A stretch of 64,000 nt of DNA from Sphingopyxis sp. (GTDB lineage Bacteria > Pseudomonadota > Alphaproteobacteria > Sphingomonadales > Sphingomonadaceae), in contig NZ_JAEULM010000044.1 of assembly GCF_016793825.1 (NCBI RefSeq), positions 522,903 through 586,902 of the forward strand. The letters are read 5' to 3'. This document shows, piece after piece, positions 8,404 through 17,366 of the stretch (positions are counted from its first letter, which is position 1; each line of letters opens with the position of its first letter). Made by a program: the position numbers and the translations under genes. The notes under the pieces were generated by a model. That model searched no databases. It was not told the origin of the DNA and saw only the letters and a list, made by a program, of their open reading frames with translations.

Positions 8404-9384
8404 CTATTGACGATATCCGTGTTCGGCGAGGATAGCGCGAACGCGCTCGATCGGCAGCGCCGGTACGTAGAAACGATTGGCGCCTTCCATCGCCTCGGCG
8501 GCGACCATGGCGTTAACGATGGCTTCCTCGGTGGCGTCGATCACGGCTTCGAACATCGGCGTCAGGTTGAGATTCGGAAAATGATCGATGGCTTGAGGAG
8601 CGCCCACCTCGCTCACATTGCCATTTGCCGTCGACAACGCCAGGAAAATATCGCCCGACAAGGACGCGCCCACACCGCCAAGATGACCGATGCCGAGCGC
8701 CGGGCGCTTGGCAATACGTTTGAGCTGGTGTGGCAAGAGGGGGGCGTCGGTCACCACGATGACGATGATCGACCCGTCCCCAGCTTCGTTCGGCGCCTGT
8801 TGTAGCGTATCATTGTAGGTGCCGAGCCAACGTGCGTACAGGCCGGCATGTTCCGGCGGGATCAGATCGGGGTCGAGTGGGCGGGGCATTTCGTCCTGCA
8901 GGCGCTCGCCGACCTTGATCCCTCCAATCCGCAACGAATGTCGGGTGCCGAAATTGCTCTGAACCAGCACGCCGACGGTATAGCCCCCTTGTTCGGCGGG
9001 CAGCACGCGCGAAGCGGTGCCCGTGCCCGCCTTATATTCGAACGTCATCATGCCGGTACCGCCGCCGACGCTGCCTTCGGCAATCGGGCCGCCCCGCGCG
9101 CCGTCGAGCGCCGCAAAGACATGGTCCGGCCGGATATGACCGCCGTCGATGTCATTGAGCAGCCCGTCGAACGTCTCCGCGACAATCGGCGTCAGGAAAA
9201 CCGCATCGTTGCCACGCCGGCGGTTCTCCAAGGCGCCGCGAGTTTCGATCGTGCACAAAGCTGCAAGCACATCGCGCGGCGTGATGCTGCGAATAGGGCT
9301 GCCGCCCAGTAAGGGCATGTCAGGCACGCGATCAAGCGTGCGGCGTGCGCCGGACTGAGCGTATGTTTCGGGTTCTCGCGCCAA
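8404..9384 (-). pseudogene. P1 (DmpA/BapA-type) aminopeptidase, N-terminus replaced by integrase fragment
   Basis: The open frame from a TTG at 9384 encodes 326 residues, of which only residues ~62-326 (bases 9201 downwards) are peptidase. That part has the family hallmarks: PIVAETFDGLLNDIDG, HVFAALDGARGGPIAEGSVGGGTGM, YTVGVLVQSNFG, and the autoprocessing site GDGSIIVIVVTDAPL, where the Ser (residue 205 here) becomes the N-terminal nucleophile after self-cleavage. Known P1 peptidases have about 100 further residues before this point; they are missing. Residues 15-57 instead read as the core-binding domain of a P4-type phage integrase (PLLGGSPIRSITPRDVLAAL, TIETRGALENRRR). The gene is thus a 5'-truncated peptidase joined in frame to integrase debris. 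An active product is doubtful. Confidence 0.8.
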
Positions 9385-9673
9385 ACCAACATCACTACCT
9401 CGAACGCCCGCCTCACCGCCTGGTGGCTTAGTTCGACCCGCGGATCCTTGTAACAGGTACCGTGCGCGCCGCCTTTCCTCGCGCGTCCGCTATCGACACG
9501 CGGGGATCAGAGCCAAACGATGATGTATTTTCATTGCCTTCATGTCGATATTGGAACCGCTACAACTTGGATCCGCCGGGCTGGATCGAGAGGTAGAGCC
9601 CGCCGCCGTAAGATATTTTATAGAGCTTCAGGCAGGGTTCGGCTTGTCGAATAGTTGCTTCACTCAATAGCAC
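9202..9673 (-). pseudogene. degenerate P4-type tyrosine integrase remnant
   Basis: Translated on the minus strand from a GTG at 9673 (AAAGGAG ten bases upstream) the sequence reads LLSEATIRQAEPCLKLYK, ISYGGGLYLSIQPGGSKL, then a TAG (9562-9560) where P4 integrases have Trp in SKLWRF, then RFQYRHEGNENTSSFG and DPRVSIADARGKAAR: the N-terminal DUF4102 domain almost motif for motif. After frameshifts it continues as AFEVVMLVWRENPKHTLSPAHA and, in a third frame, RRTLDRVPDMPLLGG, PIRSITPRDVLAAL and RGALENRRR, the SAM-like core-binding domain. The catalytic domain (R-H-x-x-R-Y) is absent; the sequence joins the peptidase instead. One stop and at least two frame changes make it a pseudogene. No adjacent tRNA is visible. 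The 267 bases between it and 9941 hold no gene I can recognise. Confidence 0.8.
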
Positions 9674-9940
9674 CTGGTCACACTCCTTTGTTGGAGAGTC
9701 CGGGTGCGCCAAAGAGATCGAGATCGTTTCGCAAGCAGAGGTGCGAATGATGAATAGCCAAATCTGCCGTTAGCCACCCTCTCGGTGTAAACGAGATGCT
9801 CTACGATAGCGTCAATGGCCGAAAGCAGTACGGCCGTTCTCAGCACTTCGCGCGTCGAAAGCGGCCATGAACGATATTGGCTGCGACCGGCCAGCGGACG
9901 ATCTCGATATGCGTCGTCACGCGCCTGCGTCCGTGTCGAT

Positions 9941-10288
9941 CTATCTGGGTGAGCACGCCCTGAGAAATCGCGCAAGTCGTCGATAGAAGCCGGTTATCGG
10001 GCGAAGGAGAACGGCCCGATAGCTGAGGCTCATCGCGACGAGGAAAGCGGACAGGGCGAAGAGGAGCGGCCAGGCCAGCGCGGCGAAACCTGGACCATCA
10101 CGGATCGCGCACGGCAGCAGGGCCGCGAACAGCGCCAACCATCCAGCGCGCCGCGTTATGGCCATATCGGTCGCGCCGAGCGGCTCGCCGACGACCGCGA
10201 GCCAGTTGCGCGGCAAACTGAGGGCAAGCGATGCACAACCGAGAAATGCAAGAAACGCCGCGGCAACGAGCAGGAGCCATTCGCTCAT
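9941..10288 (-). CDS. DUF3325 membrane protein of the siderophore-uptake operon
   Basis: About 115 residues, three to four hydrophobic segments (SEWLLLVAAAFLAFLGCASLAL; AGWLALFAALLPCAI; ALAWPLLFALSAFLVAMSLSY). The pattern matches DUF3325, a small inner-membrane protein usually encoded after a PepSY and a DUF3649 gene next to siderophore receptors. The start ATG at 10288 overlaps the stop of the PepSY gene (ATGA, 10285-10288); the longer frame to 10588 is out of place because it runs through the PepSY gene. Molecular role unknown. Confidence 0.82.
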   Translation of the reverse strand: MSEWLLLVAAAFLAFLGCASLALSLPRNWLAVVGEPLGATDMAITRRAGWLALFAALLPCAIRDGPGFAALAWPLLFALSAFLVAMSLSYRAVLLRPITGFYRRLARFLRACSPR

Positions 10289-11883
10289 ACAGCTTGCCCG
10301 GCGGCAATGTCCGACTCCTCTCGCGGGCGAGCCGGATCTGTGACGGCACCCTGCCCGCTCCGGCCTAATCGCCGGGCGGCAAGGACTGCGAAAGCCGCTC
10401 CTCCAAGTAGCAGCGCGTCCATCGCGGCAACGGGCCAGATTGCGCCGTCGATGGCCGCGACCGGATGCATGCCCGTCGTCAGCCAGTTGAGCAGAACCGC
10501 AGCGCCCGCACCGACTGCGATGAAGATACTCTGGTCCCGCCAGGCCTTTTTGCGCCTCAGTGCGGCATGCGCGAAGGTCATGAACCAAGTGCCAAAGAAT
10601 ATTCCGATCTCGATCTCATGCCTCGGCACATCTGTGAAGCCGATAACCTTTGGAAGCAGCCGGTTTGCGATCAGGAACGCGCATGTTGCAACAATGATAC
10701 CGGTAATCGAGCCGATGCTGATCGCGCGCACGACCCGCACACTGGCCGGATCCATGCGCCCCTTCGAAAGGCGCGCCTCGATCCAGAAGAGCAGGCCCGA
10801 GCCGATCATGGCGCATCCCGAAAGTCCCGCAAGGAAATAAAGCCAGCGGAGCGGCCAATGGTCGAACTGGATCCAGTGCAGTCCTTCGATCCAGTTATTG
10901 ACATAGTTGACAGGCTGCGGCGCAAAACGGCCGATGATATCGCCCGACCGCAGATCGAACGTCAGCTGGTCCGGGCCGATTGCGACGCGCCGATCTGGGA
11001 AATAGCGCTCGATCATAACATAGGCGTTGGCGTCTTTCGGGTTGAAGATAGCGATCCACTCGGCCGAACTCGACGCTCTCCCTTCCTCCGATCGCCAGAT
11101 GGCCTCGGCGCGGTCGCGGTACCGATCGATCGCGGCGATTGCTCCTCCCGGAACGCCAGCCGGCTCGATCTTACGCTCCTCATAGCCGAGCTGGTCGGTG
11201 CGGAGCTGCTTAAGATCGCCCTGATAGGGGACCCCCATCGACCAGGGCAGATAAGTGGTCGCGAGGATGAGCAGGCCGCTGAACGGAATGAGGAAATGAA
11301 AGGGCAGCGCGATCACCCCAGTCAGATTATGGAAATCGAGGACCGCCCGCCGCGCCCTCTTCTTTGGTCGAAAGGTGAAAAATTCCTGGAAGATCTTGCG
11401 GTGGATGAAGATGCCCGAGATGATCAGGATCATCATGCCGAGCGCCGCGAGCCCAACGACATAATAGCCGATGCCGTCCGGCAGGTGCAGCATGAAGTGG
11501 AAACGGAAAAAGAATTCGCCCGCATCGCTATCGGTCGGCTTGATTAGCTTACCGTTGTGCGGATCGATCAGTTCCTCATGCGACTCCCCCGCTGCATCGT
11601 CGTAGAAAAGGCGAATGACGCTCTGCCGGTCTCGCGGCGGGCCGATCCAGATCACCGAATCCGGACCGGTATCGAACGTCGCAACGCGCTGTAGTACCAG
11701 ACTGTCGAGCGAGACATTGTCCGCCGACGCGATCCGCAGTTCGGGCTTCATCCACTGGTCGATTTCCTTGTCGAACACGGTCAGCGTCCCGGTCCAGAAG
11801 ACCGCGAAGAGCACCGCCGACAGGGCGATGCCGAGCCAGGTGTGGAGCCAGCCCATCGACTGCCGGAAGCGCTCGGAGATCAT
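10285..11883 (-). CDS. PepSY-associated TM protein (putative periplasmic/inner-membrane ferric reductase type)
   Basis: About 532 residues. The N-terminal FRQSMGWLHTWLGIALSAVLFAVFWTGTLTVFDKEIDQW is the standard first helix of the PepSY_TM family, with three or four further helices (GYYVVGLAALGMMILIISGIFIHR; LPFHFLIPFSGLLILATTYL; WLYFLAGLSGCAMIGSGLLFW). Conserved His residues in HTW, HFMLH, HNLTG and HWIQFDHWP are the putative haem/metal ligands of the family. Proteins of this group (FoxB/FsrB relatives) are thought to reduce ferric siderophores at the inner membrane. Four bases after DUF3649 and overlapping DUF3325, within the FecIR-TBDR operon, which fits that role. Confidence 0.88.
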   Translation of the reverse strand: MISERFRQSMGWLHTWLGIALSAVLFAVFWTGTLTVFDKEIDQWMKPELRIASADNVSLDSLVLQRVATFDTGPDSVIWIGPPRDRQSVIRLFYDDAAGESHEELIDPHNGKLIKPTDSDAGEFFFRFHFMLHLPDGIGYYVVGLAALGMMILIISGIFIHRKIFQEFFTFRPKKRARRAVLDFHNLTGVIALPFHFLIPFSGLLILATTYLPWSMGVPYQGDLKQLRTDQLGYEERKIEPAGVPGGAIAAIDRYRDRAEAIWRSEEGRASSSAEWIAIFNPKDANAYVMIERYFPDRRVAIGPDQLTFDLRSGDIIGRFAPQPVNYVNNWIEGLHWIQFDHWPLRWLYFLAGLSGCAMIGSGLLFWIEARLSKGRMDPASVRVVRAISIGSITGIIVATCAFLIANRLLPKVIGFTDVPRHEIEIGIFFGTWFMTFAHAALRRKKAWRDQSIFIAVGAGAAVLLNWLTTGMHPVAAIDGAIWPVAAMDALLLGGAAFAVLAARRLGRSGQGAVTDPARPREESDIAAGQAV

Positions 11884-11887
11884 CGAC

Positions 11888-12175
11888 TCACGCCCCTCCC
11901 GCCAGCATCGGAGCGAGCAGGATCATCGTGAGCGCTGCAACGACAATGACCAGTGCCGTCCGCAATGGCCGCACGCTCGACGCGACCCATATTATGATGA
12001 CGAGATAGGCCGGCAAACCCAGTATCGCGCCGAGCGTTGCGGCTTCGACGCGCTCCATCCCCCAATGCGGAAGGCCCGCACCGATCATCGCGACCAGACC
12101 GGCGGTGAAGGCGTATCCGCCGATGAGGGCAACCGCCAACCGACCGGATCGCGCAAGGGTAGTCTCGCCGCTCAA
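11888..12175 (-). CDS. DUF3649 membrane protein of the siderophore-uptake operon
   Basis: About 95 residues with three hydrophobic helices (LAVALIGGYAFTAGLVAMIGAGL; ATLGAILGLPAYLVIIIWVAS; LRTALVIVVAALTMILLAPML). It matches the DUF3649 family, found with PepSY and DUF3325 proteins near siderophore receptors. The start is a TTG whose TTGA overlaps the stop of the sulfotransferase gene (12172-12175), so expression by translational coupling is likely. Function unknown beyond iron context. Confidence 0.8.
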   Translation of the reverse strand: MSGETTLARSGRLAVALIGGYAFTAGLVAMIGAGLPHWGMERVEAATLGAILGLPAYLVIIIWVASSVRPLRTALVIVVAALTMILLAPMLAGGA

Positions 12176-13656
12176 ATCCCCGCCTCCGCGGCCTCGATCA
12201 ACGGAGCGAGGTGGCGCTCATACTGCCGCCAGCGCGCCTTCGAACTCTGGTAGATCGGCTGGCGTACCTGCCAGCGGCTGGGAGTCTGCACCGCGCGGTC
12301 GTTCTCGTGAAACTGCAGGACGCGCTCGTCCCATGGTAGCTCGACGAAGGCGAGAAGCTGCCGCGCCCGTCCCTCCAGATCTGCGACTGTGTCCTCATAG
12401 GAAACGTCCAGAATCTGAAGCCCGCTCACCCGCCGCCAATGCTCCATCAGCCGCCGATAGCCGCGCCAGTAATATGCAATATCGCCAAGGTCGGTCGACC
12501 AGCTCTGCTGCGCGTTGAAATTCTGGGTGAAGATCGAAAAGCCGCAGTCCCTGATATCGCGTGTGCAGTGGATGATCCGCGCATGCGGAAGCGCCACCGC
12601 GACCAGCCCGAGGTGCCAGAAGTTCAGCGGTTGCTTGTCGACGATCCGCAGCGCAGTGCCGGGCGCCCGTTTGCCAACCTCGGCACCATAGTCGCGGCCC
12701 ACCGCATCGAAATGCTCGCGCGTCAGCAAGGGCGCGCAGTGTGGCCACGGTGGGTCGTCCGTCCCGCGACGGTCGGGCGTGCCCGTGGCGAGATCAGTCA
12801 GGACGCTTAGTTCGCCCGCGCCAAAACATTGCGGATGCGAGGCGATAATCTGCTCGGTGAGCGTCGTCCCCGAACGCGGCAGGCCGACAATGAACACCGG
12901 ACGGTCCGAAGGGTCGCCCCACCCCTTTCGCTCTTCGAAAAATCTTTCGGAGAAGATATCGATCATCGCATCGACGCGGCGGTCGAATGCGGCCCGATCG
13001 AACGCCCCGGCCTGCACGCGCCGTGCCTCGTTGGCGACTTGATAGGCCGCAAAGGCGGCATCGTAGGACTTTCGCTGATCGAGCGCCTTGCCGAATCCAT
13101 AGCCCAGCAAGGCCCGCGCCCGCTGATCGTCACCGTTCAACTCGGTCGTCGCCCTTTCAATTTCGGCGGACACATCGACATGCCGTCCAAGGCCCAAGAG
13201 ATTGGCTAGCGCCTCATGCGTGCCGGGATCGCTCTCTAGCGCCACACGATAGGATTGTGCGGCGGATTCCGGTTCGCCGATATCCTCGAACAATTGCCCC
13301 AGTCCGAAATGGGCCGCGGCCGAACCCGGATCCTGCGCCAGCACCGTGCGATATTCGCTCAGCGCATCGTCGACATAGCCCAGGCTCTTGTGCGCGTTCG
13401 CCAAGTGCAGCCGCGCGACAAGATTATCGGGGCTGGCGACCACCGCCTGCCGAAGACATTCGCGCGCATCCTCGAACTGGCTGTTCGCTTCGAGTAGCTG
13501 CGCGAGGCCCATCCAGGGCGCCGCATTCCTGGGATTGAGCCGGATCGATTGACGATAGGCTCCGAGCGCACCGGCAAAATCGCCGGCGCGCCGTAGTTCA
13601 TTGCCCTTGTCGAACCAATCCCTGGCCGACGGCACCGAAGAGGCCTCGATCGTCAT
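12172..13656 (-). CDS. TPR-repeat sulfotransferase family protein
   Basis: About 494 residues in two parts. Residues ~10-215 are tetratricopeptide repeats (e.g. AWDW-like pairs GDFAGALGAYRQSIRLNPRN, GYVDDALSEYRTVLAQDP). Residues ~250-490 are a sulfotransferase domain with the PAPS 5'-phosphosulfate loop GLPRSGTT (258-265), the 3'-phosphate segment CTRDIRDCGFSIF, and the C-terminal PSRWQVRQPIYQSSKARWRQYE region. Such proteins are common beside TBDR genes in sphingomonads; the acceptor is unknown. It sits 18 bases after the siderophore receptor gene and overlaps DUF3649, inside an iron-uptake operon, which may point to sulfation of a surface or siderophore-related molecule; that is speculative. 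Confidence 0.88.
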   Translation of the reverse strand: MTIEASSVPSARDWFDKGNELRRAGDFAGALGAYRQSIRLNPRNAAPWMGLAQLLEANSQFEDARECLRQAVVASPDNLVARLHLANAHKSLGYVDDALSEYRTVLAQDPGSAAAHFGLGQLFEDIGEPESAAQSYRVALESDPGTHEALANLLGLGRHVDVSAEIERATTELNGDDQRARALLGYGFGKALDQRKSYDAAFAAYQVANEARRVQAGAFDRAAFDRRVDAMIDIFSERFFEERKGWGDPSDRPVFIVGLPRSGTTLTEQIIASHPQCFGAGELSVLTDLATGTPDRRGTDDPPWPHCAPLLTREHFDAVGRDYGAEVGKRAPGTALRIVDKQPLNFWHLGLVAVALPHARIIHCTRDIRDCGFSIFTQNFNAQQSWSTDLGDIAYYWRGYRRLMEHWRRVSGLQILDVSYEDTVADLEGRARQLLAFVELPWDERVLQFHENDRAVQTPSRWQVRQPIYQSSKARWRQYERHLAPLIEAAEAGI

Positions 13657-13674
13657 GCGTCCTGCCTAGGCCAT

Positions 13675-16158
13675 CTAGAAACGTCCGCGAAGCGTGAACA
13701 CGAAGGTCCGCGGCGCACCGAAGGTGTGCGAACCGGTCAGGCGCCCGACGAAGGCGCCCGAGCTTTCCTGATAGAGCTTGTCCGTGACATTCTGGACGTT
13801 GAGCGAGGCCGTCAGCTTTTCGCTGAACGGATAGGAGACGACGAGGTCGGCAACCGTGTAATCGGCGAAGGAAATGCCGGGCACATTCGAGTTGCGCTTG
13901 CCGACATAGCGCGCGCCGCCGCCGAACTTCAGCCCGGCGAGCACGCCGTCCTGGACCGTATAGGTCATGAAGCTGCTGGCCGTATCCTTCGGGAAGGTGT
14001 TCGTCGTGACTTCGTCCTGCCCGGCTTCGAGAATGTCGATGTCGGTGTGGCCATAGTTGAGGTTGATGTTGAGGCCGGCGACGGGAGACCAGTCGCCGCT
14101 GAACTCGAGACCGCGGGCACGCAGCTTCCCGATCGTCACGCTGAAGAACTCGTCGACCGTGTTCGTCGGGTCGCTGACCGCAACGCCCTGCCGCATGGTC
14201 TGGAAGAAGGCAGTCGCGAACTTCAGACGATTGCCGAACAGATCGCCCTTGGCGCCGATCTCATAGCCCTTCGACAACTCCGGCCCGACCACCGAATTGT
14301 CGCGCCGCGTGCCGGCCTGCGGCGTGAAGGCCTCCGCATAGCTCGCATAGAGATTGAACCCTTCGGACAATTTGAAGGTCGAACCGAAACGGAAGGTCGT
14401 CTTGGTTCCCTTGAGGCCCGACGCAAAGGCGGTGCCGCGGCGATAAGTGATGAAGGACTGGTCGAGATCGTCGTAGCGCACCCCGCCGACCAGCGTGAGC
14501 CACTCGGTCGGCCGGATCGCCGCTTCGGCGAAGACCGAATAGAGCTTGCCGTTGGATTCCATCTGCGGCGACAGCGGCCCGAAATTGGTGAGACCGAGCC
14601 GCGGCGTGTCGATGTCGTCTAGATCGAAAGGCCCGATCATCGGCGTCGGCGAGAACTGCCGCTCGAAACTGTCCTTGTTGTAGGCCGCGCCGACGACGAT
14701 GTCCTGCCGCTGGCCGCCCATCTCGAAATCATAGGCAAGCTGGGCGTCAAGGAAGGTACTGCGGGTCTTGGTCGCGCCTGCGTAGGAGTAGGAATAGACG
14801 ATCGGATTGTTGAGGCCGATCCCCGGCCCACCGTCGTCATAGTTGTAATTATAGAGGCCGCTGGTGTTCTGATAGTCGAAGTCGGTCGACTGATGGCTGC
14901 CGCGCAGCGTCAGCTTCAGATTGTCGAGAAATTCGTGGCGGAACTCGCCGTCGACATAGACGTCCTCGGCAATCCCCTCGCCGTTCGCGAGCCCAGTGAA
15001 GGTGCTGGTATCGAAATTGTCGGGAATCGATCCATCCGAGAAGAGCGGGAAGCCCTTGTTGGGATTGATCTTGTGCCGGACGTAGGAGGCACTCGTCTTG
15101 AGCGCTGTCGCCTCACCCAGCTGGAAGACGAGAACGGGCCGGATCGCGATGGTCTGGCGCTTGGTTTCCTTGGCGTCATACTGGAAATCGCGCGCCGCCC
15201 CGCTGATCCGGAGCTGCACGGCATCGGTCCCGAGTATCGAGCCGGCATTGAGGTCGAATTCCGCCCCGATAGAGCCGAAATGATCGACGCGCAGCTCGAA
15301 CGCCGCGAAGGGATCGCTTTCCGGAAGCTTGGTAACCGTATTGATGATGCCGCCGCTCGACACCGGGCCGAGCGAGATCGAGGCCGGTCCACGCAGAACT
15401 TCGTATCGATCGACGAAGCTGTCGTCGCGCGCGCCCGAACCGCGGAACGCATTCTCCTTGCGGTTGTCGACGAGAACCGGCGCCTCGAAGCCGCGTGCCA
15501 GAAACACAGGCGAGCCGACATTCTGAAGGTCGGACACGATCGTGATGTTCGGCAAGGTGGTTAGAATGTCGATCGGACGCGCGAAGTTGCGCTCGTCCAT
15601 CAGCTCGCGATCGGTGACATTCAGCGTGAACGGTAATTCGATCGGCGCGATCGGAATGCGATCGATCAGCGACTGCTGGAACTGTGCGGTGACGATGATC
15701 GTGTCCACCTCACCCGCCCGCTGGCGACGTTCCAGATCCTCGCGCTCTGCCGCGCTCACCTGCCCGTCCGTTCCCGCGACGGCACCGCGCACATCGACCT
15801 GCGAAAGCGTCATCGTGCCCGTGGTAGCCGGCGCGATCGTCACGAGGTTCGATCCGGCATTCCGCGCGACAAGGCCCGTCCCGGACAATAGCCGCGACAG
15901 CACCTCCGATTGCGTCATGCGGCCGCGCACGGCTTCGCTGCGAAGGTCGCCGGCAAGAGAGGCCTCATAAGAAAGCTGGACGCCGCTCTGTGCGGCAAAG
16001 CGGTTCAGCGCTTCGGCCAGCGAACCCGCCGGAATGTCATAGGGCCGCTCGATCTCGGCCGACTGGGCGAATACCGGTGCGGCAAGGCCGCCCGCCCCCA
16101 GGATCGTGGTTCCCAAAAGCGACGCCGAAAGCAGCGCGCGAGCCGAAACTTGAAGCAT
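13675..16158 (-). CDS. TonB-dependent siderophore receptor with STN signalling domain (FecA type)
   Basis: About 827 residues. After a signal peptide ending ...VFAQ, residues ~38-110 form a secretin/TonB N-terminal (STN) domain (YDIPAGSLAEALNRFAAQSGVQLSYEASL, VLSRLLSGTGL), the module that talks to a FecR anti-sigma regulator. A TonB-box-like VDTIIVTAQ precedes the plug, whose IEVLRGPAS-type sequence (YEVLRGPASISLGPVSSGGIINTVTK) is typical of siderophore receptors. The barrel ends in the aromatic-terminated strand RTFVFTLRGRF. Downstream of FecR in a TonB-sigma-FecR-receptor arrangement, so the receptor both imports a ferric siderophore and reports its presence. The particular siderophore cannot be read from sequence. 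Confidence 0.93.
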   Translation of the reverse strand: MLQVSARALLSASLLGTTILGAGGLAAPVFAQSAEIERPYDIPAGSLAEALNRFAAQSGVQLSYEASLAGDLRSEAVRGRMTQSEVLSRLLSGTGLVARNAGSNLVTIAPATTGTMTLSQVDVRGAVAGTDGQVSAAEREDLERRQRAGEVDTIIVTAQFQQSLIDRIPIAPIELPFTLNVTDRELMDERNFARPIDILTTLPNITIVSDLQNVGSPVFLARGFEAPVLVDNRKENAFRGSGARDDSFVDRYEVLRGPASISLGPVSSGGIINTVTKLPESDPFAAFELRVDHFGSIGAEFDLNAGSILGTDAVQLRISGAARDFQYDAKETKRQTIAIRPVLVFQLGEATALKTSASYVRHKINPNKGFPLFSDGSIPDNFDTSTFTGLANGEGIAEDVYVDGEFRHEFLDNLKLTLRGSHQSTDFDYQNTSGLYNYNYDDGGPGIGLNNPIVYSYSYAGATKTRSTFLDAQLAYDFEMGGQRQDIVVGAAYNKDSFERQFSPTPMIGPFDLDDIDTPRLGLTNFGPLSPQMESNGKLYSVFAEAAIRPTEWLTLVGGVRYDDLDQSFITYRRGTAFASGLKGTKTTFRFGSTFKLSEGFNLYASYAEAFTPQAGTRRDNSVVGPELSKGYEIGAKGDLFGNRLKFATAFFQTMRQGVAVSDPTNTVDEFFSVTIGKLRARGLEFSGDWSPVAGLNINLNYGHTDIDILEAGQDEVTTNTFPKDTASSFMTYTVQDGVLAGLKFGGGARYVGKRNSNVPGISFADYTVADLVVSYPFSEKLTASLNVQNVTDKLYQESSGAFVGRLTGSHTFGAPRTFVFTLRGRF

Positions 16159-16295
16159 GAACAGGTCCCCCAGACATAAGCATAAAGGGAGCGCAATCGC
16201 GCTTGTTGCGACGCACTCTCAATAACTAAGTCGGAGGAAGGTCCGATATGACGCCTACCCTCGCGAAAAAATTTCGCGGAAGCGCCCGGCGCCGA

Positions 16296-17264
16296 TCAGC
16301 GACTGAGGACGATCACCCGGTCGGAGAGCCGCAATGATCTCAAATTCAATGTCTTTTCGAGCGCGTCGATAGCCTCAAGCGGATGATCGAGATCGTAGAC
16401 GCCGCTAACGCGGATAGCAGCGGCATCACCACGAACCGTCCAATAGCCTCGCCGCTGGCGCCCGATCTCAGCCACGACCTCGCCGAGCGGACGATCCACG
16501 ACGATGAGCCGCCCTTGCCTCCAGGCGGTCGCCGCGGCGACATCGGCGCGGGCCGGGACGCTCACGCGGTCAGCACCGAAGCTCGCGGCCTCTCCCTCCT
16601 TCACGACGGCTGTGCGCCCCGCTTCGGTCCGCACGCGAACATCATGCTCGGTCACCGCCAATTCAGCCGCATCGTCCCGCTCGCGTATCCCGAACGCGGT
16701 GCCGAGCGCGGTTACCGAACCGACGCCGGTCTCGACCGTAAAAGGTCGGGATTGATCAGGCGCTATGTCGAAATAGGCTGAGCCTTCGAGAAGACGAAGT
16801 ATCCGCCGCCGCCCGCTGTCGTCGTATGCAATTGCCGAGCGACCATCGAGCGTCACGACCGAGCCATCGGAAAGATTAACCAACAGCCTTTCCCCGGCAC
16901 CTGTCGCATAGTCTGCGCGCAGCCAGATAGAAAACGCCCCGACTTGGGTGAGCGCCAGCACCGCGAGGCTTGCAGCGATCGCGACCGCGGTGCGTCGGCG
17001 CCGCATGATCGGCCAAGGTCGGCCATTGCTCGCGGGATGGCACCGGGCGTGGGGCGCTGGCAGCGCGGGCATCCGAGCACCAGTTTGCTGGTACCGGAGC
17101 CAGACCGAACGATGGCGCCGATAGGCGGCCTCGTGGACGGGATCAGCGATCCATCTATCGAATGCGGCCTGTTCGGCCGTGCTCAGCCCGTGCCCGTCGT
17201 GCTTGACCACCCAAACCGCTGCCTGAGCATCCATACCGCCAACAAGATCATCCTCACTCGACAT
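16296..17264 (-). CDS. FecR-family anti-sigma/signal-transducing regulator
   Basis: About 322 residues. The cytoplasmic N-terminus carries the DUF4880/FecR N-terminal pattern AAVWVVKHDGHGLSTAEQAAFDRWI, then HEAAYRRHRSVW, followed by one membrane helix (~92-113) and the periplasmic FecR domain (RLLVNLSDGSVVTLDGRSAIAY, GSAYFDIAPDQSRPFTVETGVGSVTALGTAFGIR). The C-terminal part (GRLIVVDRPLGEVVAEIGRQRRG) resembles a STN-like receptor-binding module. Start ATG at 17264 with GAGG six bases upstream; ATG at 17300 is the alternative. It lies between the sigma factor and the STN-domain receptor, as in Fec-type surface signalling. Confidence 0.92.
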   Translation of the reverse strand: MSSEDDLVGGMDAQAAVWVVKHDGHGLSTAEQAAFDRWIADPVHEAAYRRHRSVWLRYQQTGARMPALPAPHARCHPASNGRPWPIMRRRRTAVAIAASLAVLALTQVGAFSIWLRADYATGAGERLLVNLSDGSVVTLDGRSAIAYDDSGRRRILRLLEGSAYFDIAPDQSRPFTVETGVGSVTALGTAFGIRERDDAAELAVTEHDVRVRTEAGRTAVVKEGEAASFGADRVSVPARADVAAATAWRQGRLIVVDRPLGEVVAEIGRQRRGYWTVRGDAAAIRVSGVYDLDHPLEAIDALEKTLNLRSLRLSDRVIVLSR

Positions 17265-17366
17265 CGCGCGCCTCGTCGCTCCGCCCCGATGGGCGAGCAT
17301 CCTTCCACCCTCTCATTCCCTTAGTCGGAGTGGAATTGGAATTGACGCCTAGCGGCAAAAAAATTC

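Noticed and set aside
9664-9975. Minus-strand open frame of 103 codons upstream of the integrase remnant
   Set aside because: It overlaps the integrase N-terminus in another frame, has arginine/serine-rich low-information composition, no ribosome-binding site and no motif I recognise.
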